The notes under the pieces are model-generated. The model was not told the DNA's origin and did no database searches. It saw nothing but the letters and a program-made list of their open reading frames with translations. Positions 1-13,048 of a DNA stretch of 64,000 nt are shown piece after piece. Each line of letters begins with the position of its first letter. Position 1 is the stretch's first letter. The stretch comes from Rhinopithecus roxellana (lineage: Eukaryota > Chordata > Mammalia > Primates > Cercopithecidae): contig NC_044568.1 of assembly GCF_007565055.1 (NCBI RefSeq), positions 44,286,156-44,350,155 on the forward strand, in the 5' to 3' direction. Both the position numbers and the translations under genes were made by a program.

Positions 1-506
1 GACAAAGGAAGTATCCATAGAAGAAAACTGGAAAGAAGCTTTCTTTGAAACTTCTTGATGATGTGTGAATTCATCTCACAGAGTTACAGTTATGTTTCGT
101 GGAGCAGTCTATTAACACTGTCTTTGAGGAACCTGAGAAGTGCTTCTTTGGATGGCATTGAGACCTACGCTGATAAAGGAAATTTCATTAGTTCAAAACG
201 TGAAAGAAGCTTTTTGAGAAACTACTTTCTGATCTGTGATTTCATCTCACAGACTTATAACCTAGACTTAGGAAGCAGTTTGCTACCACTCTTTAGGTGG
301 AATCTGGAAAGCGACATTTGGGAGCCCATAGGGCCCATGGTGAAAAAGGAAATATCCTCACAGAATAACTAGAGAGAAGCTTTCTGAGAGATTGCTTTCC
401 GATGTGTGACTTCATCACACAGAGGTCCACCCTTCCCTTCTTGGAACAGTTTGCTAACACTGTGGTCGTGGATTGTGCAAAGTGATATTTGGGAGCTCAT
501 TGAGGG

Positions 507-523
507 CTATGGTGAAAAAGGAA
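507..523 (+). other. pJ-alpha-type box (representative of the C monomers)
   Basis: The 17-base string ctatggtgaaaaaggaa is the reverse complement of the pJ-alpha consensus as I recall it (TTCCTTTTYCACCRTAG). It lies at the monomer position where human alpha satellite has either a pJ-alpha box (A-type) or a CENP-B box (B-type). Most C monomers carry it. In the 30-59 kb block it ends in aaggac, one change from consensus, for example 33,922-33,938. A, B and D monomers have related but looser versions (ctacgctgataaaggaa; ccatggtgagaaaggaa; cttacggtgacaaagga). Protein binding here is not shown by the sequence. Confidence 0.7.
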
Positions 524-3462
524 ATATCCTCACATAATAACTATAGAGAAGCTTTCTGAGAAACTGCATTGCCATGTGTGAATGCAACTCACAGATTTAC
601 ACGTTTCTTTTCAGTGATCAGTGTGTTAACACAGTTTACTGGAAATCTGCAATTAGATACTTCATGACGCATGAACCTTACGGTGACAAAGGAAATATCC
701 ATAGAAGAAAACTAGAAAGAAGCTTTCTTTGAAACGTCTTGGTGATGTGTGAATTCATCTCACAGAGTTACACCTATGTTTCTTGGAGCAGTCTACTAAC
801 ACTGTCTTTGAGGAACCTGAGAATTGCTTCTTTGGATGGCATAGAGGCCTACGCTGATAAAGGAAATTTCATCCGTTCAAAACGTGAAAGAAACTTTCTG
901 AGAAACTTCTTTCTGCTCTGTGATTTCATCTCACAGACTTATAACCTAGACTTCAGGAAGCAGTTTGCTAGCACTCTTTAGGTGGAATCTGGAAAGTGAC
1001 ATTTGGGAGCCCTTAGGGGCCATGGTGAAAAAGGAAATATCCTCACAGAATAAGTAGAGAGAAGCTTTCTGAGAGATTGCTTTCTGATGTGTGACTTCAT
1101 CATTCAGAGTTCCACCCTTCCCTTCTTGGAACAGTTTGCTAACACTGTGGTCGTGGATTGTGCAAAGTGATATTTGGGAGCTCATTGAGGGCTATGGTGA
1201 AAAAGGAACTATCCTCACATAATAACTAGAGAGAAGCTTTCTGAGAAACTGCATTGCCATGTGTGAATGCAACTCACAGAGTTACACGTTTCTCTTCAGT
1301 GATCAGTGTGTTAACACAGTTTACTTGAAATCTGCAATTAGATACTTCATAGCGCAGTGAACCTTACGGTGACAAAGGAAATATCCATAGAAGAAAACTA
1401 GAAAGAAGCTTTCTTAGAAACTTCTTGGTGATGTGTGAATTCATCTCACAGAGTTACACTTATGTTTCGTGGAGCAGTCTATTAACACTGTCTTTGAGGA
1501 ACCTGAGAAGTGCTTCTTTGGATGGCATTGAGGCCTACGCTGATAAAGGAAATTTCATCCGTTCAAAACGTGAAAGAATCTTTCTCAGAAACTTCTTTCT
1601 GATCTGTGATTTCATATCACAGACTTATAACCTACACTTCAGGAAGCAGTTTGCTAGCACTCTTTAGGTGGAATCTGGAAAGTGACATTTGGGAGCCCAT
1701 AGGGCCCATGGTGAAAAAGCAAATATCCTCAGAGAATAACTTGAGAGAAGCTTTCTGAGAGATTGCTTTCTGATGTGTGACTTCATCACGCCGAGTACCA
1801 CCCTTCCCTTCTTGAACATTTTGTTAACACTGTTTTCGTGAAATCTGCAATGTGATATTTGGGAGCTCATTAAGGGCTATGGTGAAAAAGGAAATATCCT
1901 CACGTAATAACTAGAGAGAAGCTTTCTGAAAAACTGCATTGCCATGTGTGAATGCAACTCGCAGAGTTACACGTTTCTCTTCAGTGGTCAGTGTGTTAAC
2001 ACAGTTTACTGGAAATCTGCAATTAGATACTCTATAGCTCAATGAAGCTTACGGTGACATAGGAAATATCCAAAGAGGAAATCTGGAAAGAAGCTTTCTT
2101 TGAAACTTCTTGGTGATGTGTGAATTCACCTCACAGAGTTACACTTATGTTTCGTGGAGCAGTCTATTAACACTGTCTCTGAGGAACCTGAGAAGTGCTT
2201 CTTTGGATGGCATTGAAGCCTACGCTGATAAAGGAAATTTCATCCGTTCAAAAAGTGAAAGAAGCTTTCTGAGAAACTGCTTTCTGATCTGTGATTTCAT
2301 CTCACAGACTTATAACCTAGACTTCAGGAAGCAGTTTGCTAGCACTCTATAGGTGGAATCCGGAAAGTGACATTTGGGAGCCCATAGGGCCCATGGTGAA
2401 AAAGGAAATATCCTCACAGAATAACTAGAGAGAAGCTTTCTGAGAGATTGCTTTCTGATGTGTGATTTCATCACATAGAGTTCCACCGTTCCCTTCTTGG
2501 AACAGTTTGCTAACACTGCGGTCTTGGATTGTGCAAAGTGATATTTGGGAGCTCATTGAGGGCTATGGTGAAAAAGGTAATATCCTCACATCATAACAAA
2601 GAGAAGCTTTCTGAGAAACTGCATTGCCATGTGTGAATGCAACTCTCAGAGTTACACGTTTCTCTTCAGTGATCAGTTTGTTAACACAGTTTTCTGGAAA
2701 TCTGCAATTAGACACTTCATAGCGCAATGAAGCTTACGGTGACAAAGGATATATCCACAGATGAAAACTAGAAAGAAGCTTTCTTAGATACTGCCTGGTG
2801 ATGTGTGAATTCATCTCTGAGAATTACACTTATGTTTCGTGGAGCAGTCCATTAACACTGTCTTTGAGGAACCTGAGAAGTGCTTCTTTGGATCACACTG
2901 AGGCCTACCTTGATAAAGGAAATTTCATCCGTTCAAAACGTGAAAGAAGCTTTCTGAGAAACTTCTTTCTGATCTGTGATTTCATCTCACAGACTTATAA
3001 CCTAGACTTCAGGAAGCAGTTTGCTAGCACTCTTTAGGTGGAATCTGGAAAGTGATATTTGGGAGCCCATAGGGCCCATGGTGAAAAGGGAAATATCCTC
3101 ACAGAATAACTAGAGAGAAGCTTTCTGAGAGATTGCTTTCTGATGTGTGAATTCATCACACAGAGTTCCACACTTCCCTTCTTCAACAGTTTGCTAACAC
3201 TTTGTTCGTGGATTGTGCAAGGTCATAATTGGGAGCTTATTGAGGGCTATGGTGAAAAAGGAAATATCCTCACATAATAACTAGAGAGAAGCTTTCTGAG
3301 AAACTGCATTGCCATGTGGGAATGCAACTCACAGAGTTACACATTTCTCTTCAGTGATCAGTGTGTTAACACAGTTTACTGGAAATCTGCAGTTAGATAC
3401 TTCATAGCGCAATGAAGCTTACGGTGACAAAGGAAATATCCAAAGAGGAAAACTAGAAAGAA

Positions 3463-4492
3463 GCTTTCTTTGAAACTTCTTGGTGATGTCTGAATTCATC
3501 TCACAGAGTTACACTTATGTTTCGTGGAGCAGTCTATTAACACTGTCTTTGAGGAACCTGAGAAGTGCGTCTTTGAATGGCTTTGAGGCCTACGCTGATA
3601 AAGGAAATTTCATCCGTTCAAAACGCGAAAGAAGCTTTCTGAGAAGCTTCTTTCCGATCTGTGATTTCATCTCACAGACTTATAACCTAGACTTCAGAAA
3701 GCAGTTTGCTACCACTCTTTAGGTGGAATCTGGAACGTAACATTTGGGAGCCCTTAGGGCCCATGGTGAAAAAGGAAATATCCTCACAGAATAACTAGAG
3801 AGAAGCTTACTGAGAGATTGCTTTCTGATGTGTGACTTCATCAAACAGAGTTCCACCCTTCCCTTCTTGGAACAGTTTGTTAACACTGTTGTCATGAATT
3901 CTGCAAAGTGATATTTGGGAGCTCATTGAGGGCTATGGTGAAAAAGGAAATATCCTCACAGAATAACTAGAGAGAAGCTTTCTGAGAGATTGCTTTCTGA
4001 TGTGTGACTTCATCACACAGAGTTCCACCATTCCCTTCTTGAAACAGTTTGCTAACACTGTGGTCGTGGATTGTGCAAAGTGATATTTGGGAGCTCATTG
4101 AGGGCTATGGTGAAAAAGGAAATATCCTCAAAGAATAACTAGAGAGAAGCTTTCTGAGAGATTGCTTTCTGATGTGTGACTTCATCATACAGAGTTCCAC
4201 CCTTCCCTTCTTGGAACACTTTGTTAACACTGTTGTCATGAATTCTGCAAAGTGATATTTGGTAGCTCATTGTGGGTTATGGTAAAAAAGGAAATATCCT
4301 CACATAATAACTAGAGAGAAGCTTTGTGAGAAACTGCATTGCCATGTGTGAATGAAACTCACAGAGTTACACGTTTCTCTTCAGTGATCAGGGTGTTAAC
4401 ACAGTTAACAGGAAATCTGCAATGAGATACTTCATAGCACAATGAAGCTTACGGTGACATAGGAAATATCCACAGAGGAAAACTAGAAAGAA
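3463..4492 (+). repeat. 6-monomer HOR variant, A-B-C-C-C-D
   Basis: This unit is 1,030 bp instead of ~685 because the C monomer occurs three times in a row, starting at 3805, 3977 and 4149, before D at 4321. Each C copy is 172 bp and carries the tgacttcatcaaacagag or tgacttcatcacacagag type of motif and the ctatggtgaaaaagg box (third copy slightly altered). The first and third C share ttgtcatgaattctgcaaag; the middle one has tggtcgtggattgtgcaaag. The middle copy therefore derives from a different unit than its neighbours. Unequal crossing-over in monomer register is the simplest inferred cause. Confidence 0.9.
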
Positions 4493-5350
4493 GCTTTCTT
4501 TGAAACTTCTTTGTGATGTGTGAATTCATCTCACAGAGTTACACTTATGTTTCGTGGAGCAGTCTATTAACACTGTCTTTGAGGAACCTGAGAAGTCCTT
4601 CTTTGGATCGCACTGAGGCCTAAGCTGATAAAGGAAATTTCATCCGTTCAAAACGTGAAAGAAGCTTTCTGAGAAACTTCTTTCTGATCTGTGATTTCAT
4701 CTCACAGACTTATAACCTAGACTTCAGGAAGCAGTTTGCTAGCAATCTTTAGGTGGAATCTGGAAAGTGACATTTGGGAGCCCATAGGGCCCATGGTGAA
4801 AAAGGAAATATCCTCACAGAATAACTAGAGAGAAGCTTTCTGAGAGATTGCTTTCTGATGTGTGACTTTATCACACAGAGTTCCACACTTCCCTTCTTAG
4901 AACAGTTTACTAACACTTTGGTCGTGGATTGTGCAAGGTGATATTTGGGAGCTCATTGAGGGCTATGGTGAAAATGGAAATGTCCTCACAGAATAACTAG
5001 AGAGAAGCTTTCTGAGAGATTGCTTTCTGATGTGTGACTTCATCACACAGAGTTCCACCCTTCCCTTCTTGGAACAGTTTGCTAACACTGTGGTCGTGGA
5101 TTGTGCAAAGTGATATTTGGGAGCTCATTGAGGGCTATGGTGAAAAAGGAAATATCCTCACATAATAACTAGAGAGAAGCTTTCTGAGAAACTGCATTGC
5201 CATGTGTGAATGCAACTCACAGAGTTACACGTTTCTCTTCAGTGATCAGTGTGTTACCACAGTTTACTGAAAATCTGCAGTTAGATACTTCATAGCGCAA
5301 TGAACCTTACAGTGACAAAGGAAATATTCATAGAAGAAAACTACAAAGAA
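4493..5350 (+). repeat. 5-monomer HOR variant, A-B-C-C-D (first copy)
   Basis: Unit of 858 bp with two C monomers, at 4835-5006 and 5007-5178, then D at 5179. The first C has private variants (aacagtttactaacactttg, gtgcaaggtgatatttggg, ggtgaaaatggaaatgtcct) that recur in the next unit at the same position. Confidence 0.9.
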
Positions 5351-6207
5351 GCTTTCTTAGAAACTTCTTGGTGATTTGTGAATTCATCTCACAGAGTTAC
5401 ACTTATGTTTCGTTGAGCAGTCTACTAACACTGTCTTTGAGGAACCTGAGAAATGCTTTTTTGGATGGCATTGAGGCCTACGCTGATAAAGAAATTTCAT
5501 TCGTTCAAAACGTGAAAGAAGCTTTCTGAGAAACTTCTTTCTGATCTGTGATTTCATCTCACAGACTTATGATCTAGACTTCAGGAAGCAGTTTGCTAGC
5601 ACTCTTTAGGTGGAATCTGGAAAGTGACATTTGGGAGCCCTTAGGGCCCATGGTGAAAAAGGAAATATCCTCACAGAATAACTAGAGAGAAGCTTTCTGA
5701 GAGATTGCTTTCTGATGTGTGGCTTTATCACACACAGTTCCACACTTCCCTTCTTAGAACAGTTTACTAACACTTTGGTCGTGGATTGTGCAAGGTGATA
5801 TTTGGGAGCTCATTGAGGGCTATGGTGATAATGGAAATGTCCTCACAGAATAACTAGAGAGAAGCTTTCTGAGAGATTGCTTTCTGATGTGTGACTTCAT
5901 CACACAGAGTTCCACCCTTGCCTTCTTGGAACAGTTTGCTATCACTGTGGTCGTGGATTGTGCAAAGTGATATTTGGGAGCTCATTGAGGGCTATGGTGA
6001 AAAAGGAAATATCCTCACATAATAACTAGAGAGAAGCTTTCTGAGAAACTGCATTGCCATGTGTGAATGCAACTCACAGAGTTACACGTTTCTCTTCAGT
6101 GATCAGTGTGTTACCACAGTTTACTGAAAATCTGCAATTAGATACTTCATAGCGCAATGAACCTTACAGTGACAAAGGAAATATTCATAGAAGAAAAGTA
6201 CAAAGAA
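5351..6207 (+). repeat. 5-monomer HOR variant, A-B-C-C-D (second copy)
   Basis: Unit of 857 bp with C monomers at 5692 and 5864 and D at 6036. Its first C carries the same private variants as the first C of the preceding 5-mer (aacagtttactaacactttg; aaatgtcctcacagaataac), and its D shares the change ttaccacagtttactgaaaa. The two 5-mers are thus a tandem duplication of one 5-mer, not two independent expansions. Confidence 0.9.
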
Positions 6208-6893
6208 GCTTTCTTAGAAACTTCTTGGTGATTTGTGAATTCATCTCACAGAGTTACACTTATGTTTCTTGGAGCAGTCTATTAACACTGCCTTTGAGGA
6301 ACCTGAGAAGTGCTTCTTTGGATCGCATTGAGGCCTACGCTGATAAAGGAAATTTCATCCGTTCAAAACGTGAAAGAAGCTTTCTGAGAAACTTCTTTCT
6401 GATCTGTGATTTCATCTCACAGACTTATAACCTAGACTTCAGGAAGCAGTTTGCTAGCACTCTTTAGGTGGAATCTGGAAAGTGACATTTTGGAGCCCAT
6501 AGGGCCCATGGTGAAAAAGGATATATCCTCACAGAATAACTAGAGAGAAGCTTTCTGAGAGATTGCTTTCTGACGTGTGACTTCATCACACAGAGTTCCA
6601 CCCTTCCCGCCTAGGAAAGGTTTGCTAACACTGTGGTCGTGGATTGTGCAAAGTGATATTTGGGAGCTCATTGAGGGCTATGGTGAAAAAGGAAATATCC
6701 TCACTTTATAACTAGAGAGAAGCTTTCGGAGAAACTGCATTGCCATGTGTGAATGCAATTCACAGAGTTACACGTTTCTCTTCAGTGATCAGTGTGTTAA
6801 CACAGTTTACTGGAAATCTGGTATTAGATACTTCATAGCGAAATGAAGCTTACGGTGACATAGGAAATATCCATAGAGGAAAACAAGAAAGAA

Positions 6894-7406
6894 GCTTTCT
6901 TTGAAACTTCTTGGTGATGTGTGAATTCATCTCACAGAGTTACACTTATGTTTCGTGGAGCAGTCTATTAACACTGTCTTTGAGGAACCTGAGAGTCCTT
7001 CTTTGGATCGCACTGAGGCCTACGCTGATAAAGGAAATTTCATCGGTTCAAAACGTGAAAGAAGCTTTCTGAGAAACTTCTTTCTGATCTCTGATTTGAT
7101 CTCACAGACTTACAACCTAGACTTTAGGAAGCAGTTTGCTAGCACTCTTCAGGTAGAATCTGGAAAGTGACATCTGGGAGCCCATAGTGCCCATGGTGAA
7201 AAAGGAAATATCCTCACAGAATAACTAGAGAGAAGCTTTGTGAGAAACGGCATTGCCATGTGTGAATGCAACTCACAGAGTTACACGTTTCTCTTCAGTG
7301 ATCAGGGTGTTAACACAGTTAACAGGAAATCTGCAATGAGATACTTCATAGCACAATGAAGCTTACGGTGACATAGGAAATATCCACAGAGGAAAACTAG
7401 AAAGAA
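6894..7406 (+). repeat. 3-monomer HOR variant, A-B-D (C deleted)
   Basis: Unit of 513 bp. B runs straight into D at 7235 (gaagctttgtgagaaacgg), with no C monomer. The D copy has private changes (gatcagggtgttaacac, gttaacaggaaatctgc, aatgagatacttcatagcac) identical to those in the D at 4321. The C loss is an exact one-monomer deletion in register. Confidence 0.9.
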
Positions 7407-10400
7407 GCTTTCTTTGAAACTTCTTGGTGATGTGTGAATTCATCTCACAGAGTTACACTTATGTTTCGTGAAGCAGTTTATTAACACTGGCTTTGAGGAA
7501 CCTGAGAAGTGCTTCTTTGGATGGCATTGAGGCCAACGCTGATAAAGGAAATTTCATCCATTCAAAACGTGAAAGAAGCTTTCTGAGAAACTTCTTTCTG
7601 ATCTGTGATTTCATCTCACAGACTTCTAACCTAGACTTCAGGAAACAGTTTCCTAGCACTCTTTGGGTGGAATCTGGAAAGTGACATCTGGGAGCCCATA
7701 GGGTCCATGGTGAAAAAGGAAATATCCTCACACAATAACTAGAGAGAAGATTTCTGAGAGATTGCTTTCTGATGTGTGATTTCATCACAGAGAGTTCCAC
7801 CCTTCCCTTCTTGGAACAGTTTGCTAATACTTTGGTCGTGGATTGTGCAAGGTGATAATTGGGAGTTCATTGAGGTCTATGGTGAAAAAGGAAATATCCT
7901 CTCATAATAACTAGGGAGAAGCTTTCTGAGAAACTGCATTGCCATGTGTGAATGCAACTCACAGAGTTACACGTTTCTCTTCAGTGATCAGTGTGTTAAC
8001 ACAGTTTACTGGAAATCTGCAATTAGATACTTCATAGCGCAATGAACCTTAAGGTGACAAAGGAAATATACATAGAAGAAAACTAGAAAGAAGCTTTCTT
8101 TGAAACTTTTTGGTGATATGTGAATTCATCTCACAGAGTTACACTTATGTTTTGTGGAGCAGTCTTTTAACACTGTCTTTGAGGAACCTGAGAAGTGCTT
8201 CTTTGGATCGCACTGAGGCCTACGCTGATAAAGGAAATTTCATCGGTTCAAAACGTGAAAGAAGCTTTCTGAGAAACTTCTTTCTGATCTGTGATGTCAT
8301 CTCACAGACTTATAACCTAGACTTCAGGAAGCAGTTTGCTAGCACTCTTTAGGTGGAATCTGGAAAGTGACATTTGGGAGCCCATAGGGCCCACGGTGAA
8401 AAAGGAAATATCCTCACAGAATAACTAGAGAGAAGCTTTCTGTGAGATTGCTTTCTGATGTGTGATTTCATCACACAGATTTCCACCCTTCCCTTCTTGG
8501 AACAGTTTGCTAACACTGTGGTCGTGGATTGTGCAAAGTGATATTTTGTAGCTCATTGAGGGCTATGGTGAAAAAGGAAATATCCTCACATAATAAGTAG
8601 AGAGAAGCTTTCTGAGAAACTGCATTGCCATGTGTGAATGCAACTCACAGAGTTACACATTTCTCTTCAGTGATCAGTGTGTTAACACAGTTTACTGGAT
8701 ATCTGCAATTAGATAATTCATAGCGCAATGAACCTTACAGTGACAAAGGAAATATCCATAGAAGAAAACTAGAAAGAAGCTTTCTTAGAAACTTCTTGCT
8801 GATGTGTGAATTCATCTCAAAGAGTAATACTTATGTTTCGTGGAACAGTCTATTAACACTGTCTTTGAGGAACCTGAGAAGTGCTTCTTTGGATGACTTT
8901 GAGGCCTACGCTGATAAAGGAAATTTCATCCGTTCAAAACGTGAAAGAAGCTTTCTGAGAAACTTCTTTCTGATCTGTGATTTCATCCCACAGACTTATA
9001 ACTTAGACTTCAGGAGGCAGTTTGCTAGCAATCTTGAGGTGGAATCTGGAAAGTGACATTTGGGAGCCCATAGGGCCCATGGTGAAAAAGGAAATATCCT
9101 CACACAATAACTAGAGAGAAGCTTTCTGAGAGATTGCTTTCTGATGTGTGACTTCATCACACAGAGTTCCACCCTTCCATTCTTGTAACAGTTTCCTATC
9201 ACAGTTGTCGTGTATTGTGCAAAGTGATATTTGGGAGCTCATTGAGGGCTATGGTGAAAAAGGAAATATCCTCACATAATAACTAGAGAGAAGCTTTCTG
9301 AGAAACTGCATTGCCATGTGTGAATGCAACTCACAGAGTTACACGTTTCTCTTCAGTGATCAGTGTGTTAACACAGTTTACTGGAAATCTGCAATGAGAT
9401 ACTTCATAGTGCAATGAAGCTTACGGTGACAAAGGAAATATCCACAGAGGAAAACTAGATAGAAGCTTTCTTTGAAACTTCTTGGTGATGTGTGATTTCA
9501 TCTCACAGAGTTACACTTATGTTTCGTGGAGCAGTCTATTAACACTGTCTTTGAGGAACCTGAGAAGTGCTTCTTTGGATGGCATTGAGGCCTACGCTGA
9601 TAAAGGAAATTTCATCCGTTCAAAACGTGAAAGAAGCTTTCTGAGAAACTTCTTTCTGATCTGTGATTTCATCCCACAGACTTATAACCTAGAATTCAGG
9701 AGGCAGTTTGCTAGCACTCTTTAGGTGGAATCTGGAATGTGACATTTGGGAGCCCATGGGGCCCATGGTGAAAAAGGAAATATCCTCACACAATAACTAG
9801 AGAGAAGCTTTCTGAGAGATTGCTTTCTGATGTGTGACTCCATCACAGAGAGTTACACACTTCCCTTCTTGGAACAGTTTGCTAACACTGTTGTCGTGAA
9901 TTCTGCAAAGTGATATTTGGGAGCTCATTGAGGGCTATGGTGAAAAAGAAATATCCTGACATAATAACTAGAGAGAAGCTTTCTGAGAAACTGCATTGCC
10001 ATGTGTGAATGCAACTCACAGAATTACACGTTTCTCTTCAGTGATCAGTGTGTTAACACAGTTTACTGGAAATCTGCAATTAGATACTTCATAGCGCAAT
10101 GAAGCTTACGGTGACATAGGAAATATCCACAGAGGAAAACTAGAAAGAAGCTTTCTTTGAAACTTCTTGGTGATGTGTGAATTCATCTCACAGAGTTACA
10201 CTTATGTTTCGTGAAGCAGTCTATTAACACTGTCTTTGAGGAACCTGAGAAGTGCTTCTTCGGATTGCATTGAGGCCTACGCTGATAAAGGAAATTTCAT
10301 CCGTTCAAAACGTGAAAGAAGCTTTCTGAGAAACTTCTTCCCGATCTGTGATTTCATCTCACAGGCTTATAACCTAGACTTCAGGAAGCAGTTTGCTAGC

Positions 10401-10835
10401 ACTCTTTAGGTGGAATCTGGAAAGTGACATTTGGGAGCCCATGGGGCCCATGGTGAAAAAGGAAATATCCTCACAGAATAACTAGAGAGAAGCTTTCTGA
10501 GAGATTGCTTTCTGATGTGTGACTTCATCACACAGAGTTCCACCCTTCCCTTCTTGGAACAGTTTGGTATCACTGTTGTCGTGAATTCTGCAAAGTGATA
10601 TTTGGGAGCTCATTGAGGGCTATGGTGAAAAAGGACATATCCTCACATAATAACTAAAGAGAAGCTTTCTGAGAAACTGCATTGCCATGTGTGAATGCAA
10701 CTCTCAGAGTTACACGTTTCTCTTCAGTGATCAGTGTGTTAACACAGTTTACTGGAAATCTGCAATTAGATACTTCATAGCGCAATGAACCTTACGGTGA
10801 CAAAGGCAATATCCTTAAAAGAAAACTAGAAAGAA

Positions 10836-12021
10836 GCTTTCTTAGAAACTTCTTGCTGATGTGTGAATTCATCTCACAGAGTTATACTTATGTTTCTTGG
10901 AACAGTCTATTAACACCGTCTTTGAGGAACCTGAGAAGTGCTTCTTTGGATGGCATTGAGGCATACGCTGAAAAAGGAAATTTCATCCTTTCAAAACGTG
11001 AAAGAAACTTTCTGAGAAACGGCTTTCTGCTGTGTGAATTCATTTCACAGTGTTACACAACCCTCTGTTGGGGGAGTTTGCTAGCACTCATTTTGTGGAT
11101 TCTCATATGTGATATCTTCTATATCGTTGAATCCCATCTTGGATAAGGATGTATCCTCAGACAAACGTGCAGAGAAGCCTTCTCAGAAACTTCTTTGTTG
11201 TGGGTGAACTCAGCCCACAGAGTTCCATCATTGTTTGCTATGAGAAGCTTGCTTGCAGAGTTTTCGCCGAATCTGCAATAGGACACGCGGTGGCGCTCCG
11301 AGACCACAAATAACTTCATCTTAAAGAGAAAGAAGCTTTCTCAGAAACCGCTTTGGGATGTGTGAAATCAACCCACTAAGTTACAACTGTATTTCGTGGG
11401 GCCGTTGCCCAGCCCTGATTGTGTGGAATCTAAGAACTGATATTTCGGATCTCATTGAAGAAAATGGGGACAAAGGAAATATCCTCCGGCAGAAATGAGA
11501 AAGAAGCTTTCTGAGAAACTTCTTTCTGATCTGTGAGTTCATCTCACAGATTTATAACTTACACTTCAGAAAGCAGTTTGCTAACATTCTTTTCGTGGAA
11601 TCTGGAAAGTGATATTTGGGAGTCAATAGGGGCCCATGGTGAAAAGGGAAATATAGTCACATAATAAATAGAGGGAAGCTTTCTGAGAGATTGCTTTCTG
11701 ATGTGTGTCTTCATCACACAGAGTTCCACCCTTCCCTTCTTGGAACAGTTTGCTAACACTGTTGTCATGGATTCTGCAAAGGTATATTTGGGAGCTCATT
11801 GAGGGCTATGGTGAAAAAGGAAATATCCTCACATAATAACTAAAGAGAAGCTTTCTGAGAAACTGCATTGCCATGTGTGAATGCAACTCTCAGAGTTACA
11901 CGTTTCTCTTCAGTGATCAGTTTGTTAACACAGTTTTCTGGAAATCTGCAATTAGACACTTCATAGCGCAATGAAGCTTACGGTGACAAAGGATATATCC
12001 ACAGATGAAAACTAGAAAGAA
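10836..12021 (+). repeat. 7-monomer HOR variant, A-X-Y-Z-B'-C-D
   Basis: Unit of 1,186 bp. A (10836) joins directly to X (11007) at the sequence gaaactttctgagaaacggc. Then follow Y (11177, short, 158 bp), Z (11335), B' (11506), C (11678) and D (11850). A is still subtype S1, while B', C and D are subtype S2, so the junction of two array layers lies inside this unit. X, Y and Z are monomer classes not present in the 4-mer. Confidence 0.88.
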
Positions 12022-12536
12022 GCTTTCTTAGAAACTGCCTGGTGATGTGTGAATTCATCTCACAGAGTTACACTTATGTTTCGTGGAGCAGTCCATTAAC
12101 ACTGTCTTTGAGGAAACTGAGAAGGGCTTCCTTGCATCGCTTTGAGGCCTACGCTGATAAAGGAAATTTCATCCGTTCAAAACGTGAAAGAAGCTTTCTG
12201 AGAAACTTCTTTCTGATCTGTGAGTTCATCTCACAGACTTATAACTTAGACTTCAGAAAGCAGTTTGCTAACACTCTTTTCGTGGAATCTGGAAAGTGAT
12301 ATTTGGGAGCCCATAGGGGCCCATGGTGAGAAAGGAAATATCGTCACATAACAATTAGAGAGAAGCTTTCTGAGAGATTGCTTTCTGATGTGTGACTTCA
12401 TCACACAGAGTTCCACCCTTCCCTTCTTGGAACAGTTTGCTAACACTGTTGTCATGGATTCTGCAAAGGTATATTTGGGAGCTCATTGAGGGCTATGGTG
12501 AAAAAGGAAATATCCTCACATAATAACTAAAGAGAA

Positions 12537-12707
12537 GCTTTCTGAGAAACTGCATTGCCATGTGTGAATGCAACTCACAGAGTTACTCGTTTCTCCTCTG
12601 TGTTCAGTTTGCTAACCCAGTTTTCTTGAAATCTGCAATGGAATACTACGTAGCGCTATGCAGCTGACGGTGATGAAGAAAATATACTCAGATCAAATAC
12701 TTATAGA
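12537..12707 (+). repeat. Variant monomer D' (reference copy)
   Basis: Starts like D (tgcattgccatgtgtgaatg) but diverges from its middle onward: gtttctcctctgtgttcag, gaatactacgtagcgctatg, gatgaagaaaatatactcag. A second copy is at 14410-14580. Confidence 0.85.
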
Positions 12708-12878
12708 GCTTTCTGAGAAATTGCTTTCTTACGTGTTACTTCATCACTCAGAGTTACACCACTATTTGTTGGAGTCGTTCCCTAGGACTGTTTCCGTTGA
12801 TTCTGAGAAGTGATATTTCCAATGGGTTTGAGGGGTTGAAGAACAAAGGAAATATCCTCCGAGATAAAGCGGAATAAA
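12708..12878 (+). repeat. Variant monomer V (reference copy)
   Basis: 171-bp monomer with ttgttggagtcgttccctag and gggtttgaggggttgaagaac. Other copies are at 14581, 18855, 20384 and 26026. The last three have a C-like head (gctttctgatgtgtgacttc) fused to a V-like body, so V exists in two forms. No CENP-B box is seen. Confidence 0.82.
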
Positions 12879-13048
12879 ATTTTCTGAGAAACGGCTTTGT
12901 GCTGTGTGAATTCATTTCACAGTGTTACACCACCCTCTGTTGGGGGAGTTTGCTAGCACTCATTTTGTGGATTCTCATAAGTGATGTCTTGGATATCGTT
13001 GAATCCCATCTTGGATAAGGAAGTGTCCTCAGACAAACGTGCAGAGAA
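12879..13048 (+). repeat. Variant monomer X (reference copy)
   Basis: 170-bp monomer with ttcatttcacagtgttacac, ctgttgggggagtttgctag and ggataaggaagtgtcctcag. Other copies are at 11007, 14752, 19026, 20555 and 26196. The copies after 18 kb have ctttctcgggggagtttcg instead, which marks the 9-mer lineage. Confidence 0.85.

Larger units (their letters stand above)
1..10835 (+). repeat. Alpha-satellite HOR block I (older subtype S1, mostly 4-mer)
   Basis: Direct head-to-tail ~171-bp monomers in the order A-B-C-D. The first 37 bases are the tail of a D monomer. Units (A starts) are at 38, 722, 1408, 2093, 2778, 3463, 4493, 5351, 6208, 6894, 7407, 8093, 8779, 9465 and 10150. Most spacings are 684-686 bp; the exceptions are listed separately. 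Subtype S1 is recognised by gaacctgagaagtgcttctt in A, acttataacctagacttcag in B and gcaattagatacttcatag in D. Copies differ from each other by many scattered substitutions, more than in the 30-59 kb block, so this is an older or less homogenised layer. Few indels and long intact frames suggest good base quality. No interspersed element interrupts it. Confidence 0.95.

Noticed and set aside
55..372. Recurrent open frames of 60-105 codons on the plus strand (start near each A monomer, with MCEFISQSYTYVSW-type translation)
   Set aside because: They recur once per HOR because the DNA repeats. They end at monomer-fixed stops, change frame with any indel, and have counterparts on the other strand. 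No known protein domain is visible.
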